Source of the DNA: Sulfuritalea sp.
Lineage (GTDB): Bacteria; Pseudomonadota; Gammaproteobacteria; Burkholderiales; Rhodocyclaceae
NCBI GenBank assembly: GCA_023229685.1
Contig: JALNYT010000007.1
Coordinates: 62,001 to 126,000 of the forward strand
DNA: 64,000 nt
Direction of reading: 5' to 3'
Positions 32,964 to 41,267 of the stretch are shown here, piece after piece. The translations under genes and the position numbers were made by a program. Below the pieces are notes generated by a model that was given only the letters and a program-made list of their open reading frames with translations, searched no databases and was not told the DNA's origin. Each line of letters opens with the position of its first letter. The stretch's first letter is position 1.

Positions 32964-34127
32964 TCAGAATCCGATGCGTGCAGCACGGCTGGTGAAGAAG
33001 ATACCCGACGGTGCATCAACCTCCAGGCTGCCGAGCTTCTGGAAGGTCCTGGTGTCGTAGATCACGACCCGGTTGTCATCGCGCGCAGACAGCCAGACCG
33101 CCTCGCCGCGCGGCGTGAACTCCATGTGCAATATGGCCTTGCCCGGCTGCAGGGTCTGCACTATTTTGCCCGTCAGCGTGTCGATTACCTGCACCCAGCC
33201 GTTGTCGGGGAATGCGAAGTTGACCCAGATCTGGCGCCCGTCGGGACTGGCGATGACGAACACCGGCTGGCCCTTGACCGCCACGCGGCCGGTCTCCTTC
33301 CAGGTCGTCGCGTCCGCTACCAGCACCTCATGGTGACCGATCGCCGGCAGCCAGGCACGGCCCGCAGCGACCGACCAGCCGCGCAGGTGCGGCATCTTGA
33401 ACACCGGCAGCTTTTCCTCGCCGCGGCCGTATTTTTCGAGAATCTTGCGTGAACCTTTTTCCGGCTGCCAGAGATCGAGCAAGGCGATGCCGTCCTCGCC
33501 GAACAGACCCGCAAGGTAGTGGCGCCCATCGGGCGTGACCAGGCCGTCATAAGGCTGCAGACCGGCCGGGTAGCGCTTCGTCACCGGCCGCTTCGGATCC
33601 GAAAAATCGCTGACCCAGATCTCGCCGCCTTCGAACAGTGCATAGGCAAACTGGTTGCCCGGCACATCGGCCAGGCCGACCACCTTGGAGAAACTTCCCG
33701 GCGCGTACTCGGCGGGGACCTCCGAGAGCAGTTCGAGCGTTTCCGAATCAAACGCCTTGATCCCGCCAGGCGTGTAGTTCTGCGCAACGACAATGCGGCC
33801 GTCCTGCGAGATCGATCCGCCGATGGCGTTGCCCGACTGCATGATGCGCTTGACGATGCGGGCTTCGAGCAAATCGACCTTGGTCAGGCCGCCATCGCGA
33901 CCGAAGATGAATGCGTAGCGGGCATCGCGCGAAAAAACCAGGGAGGCATGCGACAGATCCCCGAGACCGTCGACCTGGCCGAGAATGCTCCGGGTGCTGC
34001 TTTCGACAATCGCGATCCGCCCGGTGGCGCGCTCGATCACCACGCCAAGATCGCCGGTGCCGCGCAGCGGGACCTGAGCGCAGCCCGCAAGGAAAACCAA
34101 AAGCAGTCCGAGCAGACGCGTCAGCAT
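32964..34127 (-). CDS. nirF: NirF, heme d1 synthesis protein (lipoprotein)
   Basis: The 387-residue protein has a lipobox (VFLAGC, Cys16), so it is probably attached in the periplasm. The rest is a beta-propeller resembling the NirS/NirN d1 domain without the heme c domain. NirF acts late in heme d1 maturation, at dihydro-heme d1. The ATG at 34127 overlaps the nirC stop by one base. An upstream extension of the frame into nirC has no signal and is rejected. Confidence 0.92.
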   Translation of the reverse strand: MLTRLLGLLLVFLAGCAQVPLRGTGDLGVVIERATGRIAIVESSTRSILGQVDGLGDLSHASLVFSRDARYAFIFGRDGGLTKVDLLEARIVKRIMQSGNAIGGSISQDGRIVVAQNYTPGGIKAFDSETLELLSEVPAEYAPGSFSKVVGLADVPGNQFAYALFEGGEIWVSDFSDPKRPVTKRYPAGLQPYDGLVTPDGRHYLAGLFGEDGIALLDLWQPEKGSRKILEKYGRGEEKLPVFKMPHLRGWSVAAGRAWLPAIGHHEVLVADATTWKETGRVAVKGQPVFVIASPDGRQIWVNFAFPDNGWVQVIDTLTGKIVQTLQPGKAILHMEFTPRGEAVWLSARDDNRVVIYDTRTFQKLGSLEVDAPSGIFFTSRAARIGF

Positions 34128-34441
34128 CAGCGGCGCTCCTCCGGAAATCCTTCCTGCAGGTGGCCGACGATCCATTGCGCATCGGATTCCGACAGGATCG
34201 TTTTCCAGGCCGGCATCGCCGTGCCAGGCCGGCCGTAGAGTATGGTTGCGACTAGGCTCTCGCCCGGCTTCTCACTCAGGGCCTGTGCCGTCAGCGGAGT
34301 ACCCAGCCCCCCCTTCAGCGTCATGCCATGGCAGGAGCCGCAATCCTGCCGCACCATCCGTATCAGCGCCGTCCGATCGTCCGCATGGGCGACCAGTGCA
34401 GGCAACAATGTCAATATGGGCAACAGCCAGAAACCGCGCAC
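34127..34441 (-). CDS. nirC: NirC-like monoheme cytochrome c (c55X type)
   Basis: With the GTG start at 34441 the product has 104 residues: a signal peptide (FWLLPILTLLPALVAHA), a heme site CGSCH (34-38) and a distal Met76 in GTAMPAW. This is the NirC/c55X pattern; such cytochromes donate electrons to NirS or act in its maturation. The longer frame to 34543 lacks a leader. A 15-codon ORF with a good ribosome binding site ends 8 bases upstream. nirF follows with a 1-base overlap. Confidence 0.85.
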   Translation of the reverse strand: MRGFWLLPILTLLPALVAHADDRTALIRMVRQDCGSCHGMTLKGGLGTPLTAQALSEKPGESLVATILYGRPGTAMPAWKTILSESDAQWIVGHLQEGFPEERR

Positions 34442-34449
34442 GGCGCGTC

Positions 34450-34497
34450 TCAGCCCTTCTTCAAATCTGCCGCAAGCAACAGTTTGATCAACTTCAT
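34450..34497 (-). CDS. Possible 15-residue leader peptide before nirC
   Basis: An ATG at 34497 is preceded at proper distance by GAGGGG and opens the frame MKLIKLLLAADLKKG, stopping at TGA 34452-34450. The next start, the GTG of nirC at 34441, is 8 bases further and has no good ribosome binding site of its own. The mini-ORF may couple translation of nirC to an upstream initiation site. It could also be the fossil start of an older gene. Not a known family. Confidence 0.35.
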   Translation of the reverse strand: MKLIKLLLAADLKKG

Positions 34498-34517
34498 CCG
34501 TATTCCCCTCGGCTGGA

Positions 34518-34548
34518 AATGCTTGCCTGCGTGAAGCAGGCAAGCATT
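34518..34548 (-). other. Strong hairpin between nirS and nirC
   Basis: A 13-bp perfect stem (AATGCTTGCCTGC with GCAGGCAAGCATT) and a 5-base loop lie 12 bases behind the nirS stop. No T-tract of real length follows in the direction of transcription (TTTCC). It may stabilise the nirS end of the message or partly terminate, so that nirS is made in excess over the cofactor genes. Confidence 0.6.
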
Positions 34549-34559
34549 CTGGCAGTCAA

Positions 34560-36284
34560 TCAATAGACGTCGTGCTGGGTGTTGTTCACGTTGAACTTGC
34601 CGGTCGGGGTGATCAGCCGCTTATCCTTGATGACGGCCTTCAGCTTGCGCGTCTTGTCATCAACGACCACGATGGCCGACTCCTTGTCCTTGGCACTCCA
34701 CACCGAGAACCACACCTCGTCGCCCGCCTTGTTGTACTCCGGCTGGACGATGCGCTTGGCGCCTTCGCCGATACCGGCCCACTCGGCGATCGGCAAGGTG
34801 ACGAAACCCTTGTCGAGGTTGCTGATGTCGAACACCGCAACCGATTGGCTGATCGCCGCGTCGGGATTCAGCGGAGTGTCGACCCAAAGGTTCTTCGACT
34901 TCGGATGCGTCTTGATGAACAGGGAACCGCCGCCCTGACCCTTGAGCGTGGCCACGACCTTCCAGGCCTGCGCCTTGTGCTTGACCGGATCGGTGCCGAT
35001 CACGGAAATCTCCTCGTCGCCGAGATCGCTGGTGGCCCAGACCGGACCGAACTTCGGATGGATGAAATTGGCGCCGCGACCCGGATGCGGAATCTTGCCC
35101 ACATCGACCACCGCCGCCATCTTGTCTTCCTTGGTATCGACCACCGCGATCTTGTTCGAGGCATTGGCTGCCACCAGGAAATAGCGCCCGGTCGAATCCA
35201 TACCGCCGTCATGAAGGAACTTGGCGCCATCCAGCGTGGTCATCTTCAGGTTCTGCAGATCCGAGTAATCCACGAGCATGATCTTGCCGGTTTCCTTGGC
35301 AGTGATCACGAACTCCGGACGGAAGTGCGAAGCCACGATGGAGGCGACGCGCGGTTCCGGATGGTATTCGTTATCGACCGTCATGCCGCGGGTCGACACG
35401 ATCTTGCGCGGCTTCAGCGTATCGCCGTCCATGATCACGAACTGCGGCGGCCAGTAGGTGCCGGCGACGGCATACTTGTCCTCGTAGCCCTTGAACTTGG
35501 AGGTTTCCACCGAACGCGCTTCGAGGCCGACCTTGAGTTCGGCAACGGTTTCCGGCTCAGCCATCCACAAGTCGATCAGGTTCAGCCTGGCGTCGCGGCC
35601 AATCACGTACAAATAGCGGCCGGATGCCGACATGCGGGAAATGTGCACCGCATAACCGGTCTTGAGGATCGAAACGATCTTCTTGCTGGCGCCGTCGATC
35701 AGGGCGATCTGGCCGGCGTCACGCAGCGTGACCGAGAACAGGTTGCCCAGGTTGAGCTTGTTCATCTGCTTGGTCGGACGCTTATTCACCGGCACGACCA
35801 GCTTCCAGCTGGCTTCCATATCCTTCAGGCTGAACTCCGGCGGCTGCGGCGGCGTCTGCTGGACATAACGCGCCATCAGGTCGACCTGGTCATCCGTCAG
35901 TTCGCCCGACGTTCCCCAGTTGGGCATGCCGGCGGGAGAACCGTACTTGATGAAGACCTTCAGATATTCGCTGCCGTTGGGGATGGTCTTGTCCGGTGTC
36001 AGCGGCTTGCCGGTGGCGCCCTTGCGCAGCACGCCGTGACACCCGGCGCAGCGCTGGAAGTAGATCTCACGCGCGGCATCGAATTCGGCCTTGCTCATCG
36101 GCGGAGCCTTGGGATTGATATCCTGGTACATGTCTACATTGGCAAGCGGCGAACTGCCGGCCTGATACTGCTGCTCCGCGCCGGAAGTGGGATGCTTTCC
36201 CTTCTCCTGGGCGAACGCATTGGCCATGGCTAGCGGCAGCACGGCCGCGACGATGGTACGGGCCATCCATTTCGATTTGGTCAT
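34560..36284 (-). CDS. nirS: NirS, cytochrome cd1 nitrite reductase
   Basis: The 574-residue periplasmic enzyme has a signal peptide (cut near AFA-QEK). Its heme c domain carries CAGCH (79-83). The d1-heme propeller has His214 near the d1 ligand region, and His320 (ASH) and His358 (FLHDGG), which align with the active-site histidines. The C-terminus NTQHDVY is characteristic. It reduces nitrite to NO. It is the first gene of the nir run and is preceded by a Fnr/Dnr-type site 94 bp upstream. Confidence 0.97.
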   Translation of the reverse strand: MTKSKWMARTIVAAVLPLAMANAFAQEKGKHPTSGAEQQYQAGSSPLANVDMYQDINPKAPPMSKAEFDAAREIYFQRCAGCHGVLRKGATGKPLTPDKTIPNGSEYLKVFIKYGSPAGMPNWGTSGELTDDQVDLMARYVQQTPPQPPEFSLKDMEASWKLVVPVNKRPTKQMNKLNLGNLFSVTLRDAGQIALIDGASKKIVSILKTGYAVHISRMSASGRYLYVIGRDARLNLIDLWMAEPETVAELKVGLEARSVETSKFKGYEDKYAVAGTYWPPQFVIMDGDTLKPRKIVSTRGMTVDNEYHPEPRVASIVASHFRPEFVITAKETGKIMLVDYSDLQNLKMTTLDGAKFLHDGGMDSTGRYFLVAANASNKIAVVDTKEDKMAAVVDVGKIPHPGRGANFIHPKFGPVWATSDLGDEEISVIGTDPVKHKAQAWKVVATLKGQGGGSLFIKTHPKSKNLWVDTPLNPDAAISQSVAVFDISNLDKGFVTLPIAEWAGIGEGAKRIVQPEYNKAGDEVWFSVWSAKDKESAIVVVDDKTRKLKAVIKDKRLITPTGKFNVNNTQHDVY

Positions 36285-36377
36285 TTTGACTTCCCTTCGT
36301 TAAGACAAACTCAAAGCGCTTGGCGGCATGCCTGTCCCGCAATTTGATCAGTGTCTCACCGCCATCGGGCCTAATCC

Positions 36378-36391
36378 TTGATGGAGGTCAA
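36378..36391. promoter_or_regulatory. Fnr/Dnr-type site before nirS
   Basis: Read on the minus strand the site is TTGAC-CTCC-ATCAA, the same arms as the nap site (TTGAC-N4-ATCAA). It lies 94 bp before the nirS ATG. Fnr/Dnr/NnrR-type regulators activate nirS in response to low O2 and NO. The site is also about 90 bp from the cobalamin riboswitch on the other strand. Confidence 0.72.
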
Positions 36392-36477
36392 GGGTCAAGT
36401 TTCTCCATCTGAATTGAATACGGCGCGTTCGACGGACAATAAGCTGCGTCATTGGATGGATGCAATGTTATACTTTT

Positions 36478-36662
36478 TGCTTGTCCGTGGTGCCCGTGCA
36501 TGGTTTTCCGTGCCGGGTGAAACGGGAAGCCGGTGAGAGCGAAATACTCGATTCCGGCGCTGCCCCCGCAACGGTAAGGAAGTGCGAGTTCATCAACACG
36601 CCACTGGGTCCAACCCGGGAAGGCGATGAACTAAGACTTCCGAGCCCGGAGACCGGCCAGGG
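36478..36662 (+). promoter_or_regulatory. Cobalamin (B12) riboswitch
   Basis: The leader has the conserved cobalamin riboswitch elements in order: GGTGCC near 36489, the core TGAAACGGGAAGCCGGTGAGA region (split over 36518-36538), GCTGCCCCCGCAACGGTAAG (the B12 box, near 36560-36579), the CACTGG element, GGGAAGGCGATGAA, and the closing GAGCCCGGAGACCGGCC near 36641-36657. An expression platform may use GGGACAAACC (36660-36669) pairing with GGTTTGTCTC (36703-36712). It should shut off btuBCD when adenosylcobalamin is plentiful. Confidence 0.95.
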
Positions 36663-36796
36663 ACAAACCAGCGAATGCGTTGCGGGGTTGCGGCGTGCCG
36701 GGGGTTTGTCTCTACCCCGTCCATCACCCTCACCTCCCATCCATTCTTTCGCCACATGCCGGCTGCGGGGACGCTCGCCGGATTTTGGGAGTTCGT

Positions 36797-38773
36797 ATGT
36801 CTAATCGTATCGCCATCGCCGCCTGCGCGGCAAGCCTGCTTTCCCCTTGCATCTCGTTCGCCGCCGATGACCTCGCGGCCGTCGTCGTTACCGCCACACG
36901 CTTCTCCGAGAAGGCACTCGATGCCCCGATCGGGATACGCATTCTGACTGCGGAGGACATTCGCCGCAGCACCGCCACGACGCTGGGTGAAGTGCTCACC
37001 AAGTTCGGCGGCGTGCATACGCGCATCAACTTTCTCGGGTTACCCGACAGCCCGCTGGACCTGCGCGGTTCCGGCATGACCGGCGACCAGAACACGCTGG
37101 TGCTGATCGACGGCGTGCGCATCAGCGAGAACGAGCAAGCCCCGGCGCGCATCAGCGCGATTCCGCTCAACGCCATCGAGCGCATCGAGATCCTGCCGGG
37201 ATCCGGCGCCGTGCTCTACGGTTCCGGCGCCACGGGTGGCGTCATCAACATCATCACCCGGGCCGCAGCCGAGCAACCGGTTACCGGCCTGGTCTTCGCC
37301 TCGGCAGGCAGCTACGGCGCGCGCGAATTGCGCGGCAGCATCGCCGGAGGCAGCAACGGCTGGGGTATTTCCCTCAACGCCAATCGCGCCGACGCCGACA
37401 ACTATCGCGCCAACAACGCATCGTCCCTGGAAAATGCCAACGTCGAACTGCGGCGCGAAGCCGACTCGGGCTGGCTCGCCCTGCGCCTCGGCGACGACCG
37501 CCAGCAGGCCCGTCTCCCCGGTGCCCGCACCGAAGCGCAATTGTCGAGCGACCCGCGCGGCACCGATACGCCCAACGACTACGCCCGCTTGAAGGGAACG
37601 CGCTGGGGGCTGGCCGGCGAACAGCGCTTCGGCGACATTGCGCTGTCCTTTGACCTGGGCCTGCGCGACAAGAACAGCAACTCCTTCAACGAGTCCATCT
37701 GGGGCACCTCGCTGGTCGATACCGATGTCCATACCGTCAGCTTCTCACCGCGTCTGAAGTGGAACAGCGCGCCGGGCGACCGGGAGAACGTGTTGATCGC
37801 CGGCATCGACGCGGCGACCTGGAACTACCGTACCCGCTGGCAGGCTACCGGATTCCTGTCCAACCGCGACGAGAAGGGCGATCAGCACAATTTCGCCGTC
37901 TATGTGCAGGACCAGTTGCGCGTGACGCAGGACCTGCGCCTCTCGGTCGGGGCCCGCAGCGAAACCATCCGCCAGTCGAGCGAGGAATTCACCGCACCGC
38001 TGCCCGTCAGCGAGCGCCGCTTCCGGCTGAGCGCGAGCGAAATCGGGCTGCGCTATCAGCTGTCGTCGCCGCTCGCCTTGTATGCGCGTGCCGGCACGAG
38101 TTTCCGCGTCGCCAACATCGATGACAACCGTTGCTTCTTTGCGCCCTGCTCGATGCTGCTCGAACCGCAGACTTCGCACGACAGGGAAGCGGGCGTCGAG
38201 TGGCAACAGGGCAAGTCGAAGCTGCGCGCCAGCGTCTTCGAATCGCATTTGACGAACGAGATCTACTACAACAATCTTACCTTCACCAACCAGAACCTTT
38301 CGCCCACCCGGCGCCGTGGCGTCGAACTCGAAGGCCGCACCACCGTGGCGCAGGACTGGGATATCAATGCTCGCTATGCCTATACCGAGGCGCGTTTCGA
38401 CGAGGGCATCTATGGCGGCATCGACGTGACCGGCAAGACCGTGCCCCTGGTACCGCGCCACCGCGTAACGCTCAATCTCGGCTGGCAGGCGCGCAGCGAC
38501 ACCAGGCTAACCCTGAGCGCCCGCCATGTCGGCGAGCAGGTCTATGACAACGATCCGGCCAACCTGTTCCACCGCATGCCGGGTTACACACTGCTCGATA
38601 CCAAGATTGCCCGCAGTTTCGGCGCCTTCAAACTCGCAGCGGGCATCAACAACCTGACCGACAAGCGCTACTATTCATACGCGCTGACCGACAGCAGCAC
38701 AGCGCCGACCCGCTTCAACGCCTACCCCGAAACGCCGCGCACCGTCTATCTCACCGCCGAGTATCTCTGGTAG
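36797..38773 (+). CDS. btuB: BtuB-like TonB-dependent cobalamin receptor
   Basis: The 658-residue outer-membrane receptor has a signal peptide (cut near SFA-ADD) and a TonB-box-like start (LAAVVVTATR). A plug domain follows (about 30-150; LIDGVRISENEQ...ILPGSGAVLYGSGATGGVINIIT), then a 22-strand barrel ending in a terminal aromatic (YLW). The cobalamin riboswitch 135 bp upstream and the btuCD genes directly behind identify the substrate as cobalamin or a related corrinoid. The ATG at 36797 (MSNRIAI) is the one with the signal peptide. Confidence 0.93.
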   Translation: MSNRIAIAACAASLLSPCISFAADDLAAVVVTATRFSEKALDAPIGIRILTAEDIRRSTATTLGEVLTKFGGVHTRINFLGLPDSPLDLRGSGMTGDQNTLVLIDGVRISENEQAPARISAIPLNAIERIEILPGSGAVLYGSGATGGVINIITRAAAEQPVTGLVFASAGSYGARELRGSIAGGSNGWGISLNANRADADNYRANNASSLENANVELRREADSGWLALRLGDDRQQARLPGARTEAQLSSDPRGTDTPNDYARLKGTRWGLAGEQRFGDIALSFDLGLRDKNSNSFNESIWGTSLVDTDVHTVSFSPRLKWNSAPGDRENVLIAGIDAATWNYRTRWQATGFLSNRDEKGDQHNFAVYVQDQLRVTQDLRLSVGARSETIRQSSEEFTAPLPVSERRFRLSASEIGLRYQLSSPLALYARAGTSFRVANIDDNRCFFAPCSMLLEPQTSHDREAGVEWQQGKSKLRASVFESHLTNEIYYNNLTFTNQNLSPTRRRGVELEGRTTVAQDWDINARYAYTEARFDEGIYGGIDVTGKTVPLVPRHRVTLNLGWQARSDTRLTLSARHVGEQVYDNDPANLFHRMPGYTLLDTKIARSFGAFKLAAGINNLTDKRYYSYALTDSSTAPTRFNAYPETPRTVYLTAEYLW

Positions 38774-38779
38774 CCCTCC

Positions 38780-39784
38780 ATGCCGACCCGCCGCCGCGCT
38801 CTGGTCATCCTCGCTCTGCTGGTGCTGCTCGCGGCGGCGAGCCTGCTGGCGGCACTGATGACGGGGAGCTTCGCGGTGGCACCCGGCGCAGTGCTGCGCG
38901 CCTTGTCGGGCGGCGCGGACGGCGTCGGCACCGACGTCGTGCTCAATCTGCGCCTGCCCCGCGCGCTGGCGGCATTTGCCTGTGGCGGCCTGCTGGCGCT
39001 GGCCGGCGCGCTGATGCAGGTGCTGCTGCGCAATCCGCTGGCGGATCCCTATGTTCTGGGCATCTCGGGCGGCGCCGCGGTGGGCGCACTGTCAGCCATG
39101 TTGGCGGGCCTGACGCTGGCCGTGATGAACCTCGCCGCCTTCGCCGGCGCTCTTGCCGCCATGCTGCTGGTATTCGGCCTGGCCCACGGCGACAGCAGCT
39201 GGACCCGCTCCCGCCTCCTGCTCACCGGCGTCATTGTCGCCGCCGGCTGTGGTGCAATCATCGCCTTGATTCTGACCATTGCACCGGACGAGGGATTGCG
39301 CGGCATGCTGTTCTGGCTCATGGGCGATCTGGGGCAGGCCATCAGCCCCTGGCCGGCCCTGGTGGTGCTGACGCTGGGCCTGATCGTGACGCTGCCTTTC
39401 GCCCGCGAACTCAACCTTTTGGCGCGCGGCGACACGCTGGCACACGCGCTTGGCGTATCGGTGGATCCTCTCAAGCACGGGATCTATCTGCTGGCGTCAT
39501 TGCTCACCGCGGTGGCCGTGACCACCGCCGGCAGCATCGGCTTCATCGGTCTCGTGGTACCGCATCTGGTCCGGCTGGCGATGATCAAGCTGGGCTGGGG
39601 CAACGACCAGCGCCTGCTGCTGCCGGCAGCAGCGCTCGCCGGCGGCAGTCTGCTGCTCCTCGCTGACACGCTGTCGCGCATCGTGATCGCCCCGCAACAA
39701 CTGCCGGTAGGCGTGCTGACGGCACTGCTGGGCGTGCCGGTGTTTCTTTTCCTGCTCGGGCGCCAACCGAATGAACGCCCGTGA
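38780..39784 (+). CDS. btuC: BtuC-like cobalamin ABC transporter permease
   Basis: The 334-residue FecCD/BtuC-family permease has about ten helices and the typical run RLPRALAAFACGGLLALAGALMQ...NPLADPYVLGISGGAA. The cytoplasmic contact loop for the ATPase is near GLVVPHLVRL. It imports B12 delivered by BtuF. The gene starts 6 bp after btuB and overlaps btuD by 14 bases, so these are one operon behind the riboswitch. Confidence 0.93.
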   Translation: MPTRRRALVILALLVLLAAASLLAALMTGSFAVAPGAVLRALSGGADGVGTDVVLNLRLPRALAAFACGGLLALAGALMQVLLRNPLADPYVLGISGGAAVGALSAMLAGLTLAVMNLAAFAGALAAMLLVFGLAHGDSSWTRSRLLLTGVIVAAGCGAIIALILTIAPDEGLRGMLFWLMGDLGQAISPWPALVVLTLGLIVTLPFARELNLLARGDTLAHALGVSVDPLKHGIYLLASLLTAVAVTTAGSIGFIGLVVPHLVRLAMIKLGWGNDQRLLLPAAALAGGSLLLLADTLSRIVIAPQQLPVGVLTALLGVPVFLFLLGRQPNERP

Positions 39785-40574
39785 GCCGACCGTGAACCCG
39801 CCTCTGCTGGAAGCGATACAGCTCGAGGTCAACATCGGCGGCCATCGGATCTGCCGCAACCTGGATTGGCGCGTCGACGCGGGTGAGTCGTGGGCCATTC
39901 TCGGCCGCAACGGCGCCGGCAAATCGACCCTGCTCGCCACCACGGCCGGCTTGCGCTCACAGCACAGCGGCCGGCTGAGTGTCGCCGGCCTGGCGCTGCC
40001 GCACGCCAGCGCAGGCGCGGCTGCGCGGGCGATGGCCCGCGTTCGCGGCTACCTGTCACAGCACCAGATCGATCCCTTTGCCTCCACCGTGATGGAATCC
40101 GTGCTGGTCGGCCGCCATCCGCATCTGGGCCGCTGGGATTGGGAATCGGCCGATGACCGGCGCATCGCCGGAGCCGCGCTGACCGAGGTTGATCTGGGCG
40201 GTTTTGCCGAGCGTGAAGTGCAAACGCTGTCCGGCGGCGAACGCCAGCGTCTGGCCGTGGCGCAGCTGCTGGCGCAGGAGCCGCTGTTGTACCTGCTCGA
40301 CGAACCGCTGACCCACCTCGACCTCTCACACCAGGTGGCGGTGATGGAGCTGTTTGCCCGCCGCGCCGCCGCCGGCGCCGCCATCGTCGCCGTCTTGCAC
40401 GACCCCGGCTTCGCCGCGCGTTACTGCCGACAGGCCCTGCTGCTGTTCGGCGATGGTGAGTGCCTGGCCGGAGCCGCGGATGAAGTGATTACCGCGACCA
40501 ATCTGACGCGGCTCTATGGCCATCCCCTGCGCGAACTCCGCGCCGATGGCGACCGCTGGTTCGTTCCCTGCTGA
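39771..40574 (+). CDS. btuD: BtuD-like cobalamin ABC transporter ATPase
   Basis: The 267-residue ATPase has Walker A (GRNGAGKSTLL), a Q-loop, the signature LSGGERQRLAVAQLL, Walker B with catalytic Glu (LLYLLDEPLTHLD) and the switch His (AVLHDPGFA). It powers the BtuC permease. The ATG at 39771 overlaps btuC. No further cob or btu gene follows; the solute-binding protein is encoded separately at 48059-48952. Confidence 0.92.
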   Translation: MNAREPTVNPPLLEAIQLEVNIGGHRICRNLDWRVDAGESWAILGRNGAGKSTLLATTAGLRSQHSGRLSVAGLALPHASAGAAARAMARVRGYLSQHQIDPFASTVMESVLVGRHPHLGRWDWESADDRRIAGAALTEVDLGGFAEREVQTLSGGERQRLAVAQLLAQEPLLYLLDEPLTHLDLSHQVAVMELFARRAAAGAAIVAVLHDPGFAARYCRQALLLFGDGECLAGAADEVITATNLTRLYGHPLRELRADGDRWFVPC

Positions 40575-40791
40575 AACGCTGATTTCGGGGCCGCATCGCA
40601 CGGCAGAGGTCGCCGTGCTGCCAGCGCCGACTTTCACCGGCGTGCGGGAACTACCAGCGCCAAAACCACGAAACAATCCGGGTGCTTGACCACGGTCGCC
40701 AATCGGGAAATACTTGTTTCAGCGTCGTCGGACCCGTCGTTCGTCGAGCCCCCCGCGCCATTGGCATCATCACATCCCCAAGGGAGGTCCT

Positions 40792-41262
40792 ATGCTCAAG
40801 CTGAACGTAAATGGCAAGCTTCACCAGGTCGACGTGGAGCCTGAAATGCCGCTGCTGTGGGTGCTGCGCGACCATCTCGGGCTGCTCGGCGCCAAGTACG
40901 GCTGCGGCGTCGCGTTGTGCGGCGCCTGCACGGTGCATGTCGACGGCGCGGCGGTGCGCTCCTGCGTGGTGCCGGCGTCCGCTGCCGTGGGGAAAAAAGT
41001 GGTGACCATCGAGGGTCTGGCCAAGAGCGGTCTGCATCGTTTGCAGGAGGCCTGGATCGAGCACGAAGTGCCGCAGTGCGGCTATTGCCAGACCGGCATG
41101 ATCATGTCGGCAGCGGCGCTGCTGGCCGAGAAGCCCAAGCCGTCAGACACGGAGATCGACCGGGCGATGAGCAACTTGTGCCGCTGCGGAACCTACGCCC
41201 GGGTGCGCGAGGCGATCCATGCCGTCGCTGGCAGCCCGGCAGCGAAGAAAGCCCAGGGGTGA
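40792..41262 (+). CDS. [2Fe-2S] subunit of a molybdenum hydroxylase (IorA-type)
   Basis: The 156-residue protein has two [2Fe-2S] clusters: the plant-ferredoxin type with Cys38, Cys43, Cys46 and Cys58, and the second with Cys96, Cys99, Cys130 and Cys132 (CRCGTY). It is the small subunit of xanthine-oxidase-family enzymes such as isoquinoline 1-oxidoreductase. It is cotranscribed with the molybdopterin subunit behind it. There is no FAD subunit, as expected for the IorAB and aldehyde dehydrogenase type that passes electrons to cytochromes. Confidence 0.9.
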   Translation: MLKLNVNGKLHQVDVEPEMPLLWVLRDHLGLLGAKYGCGVALCGACTVHVDGAAVRSCVVPASAAVGKKVVTIEGLAKSGLHRLQEAWIEHEVPQCGYCQTGMIMSAAALLAEKPKPSDTEIDRAMSNLCRCGTYARVREAIHAVAGSPAAKKAQG

Positions 41263-41267
41263 GCGCC

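Noticed and set aside
34572..36233. 553-codon frame antisense to nirS
   Set aside because: Long only because of GC-rich third positions of nirS; no domain seen.
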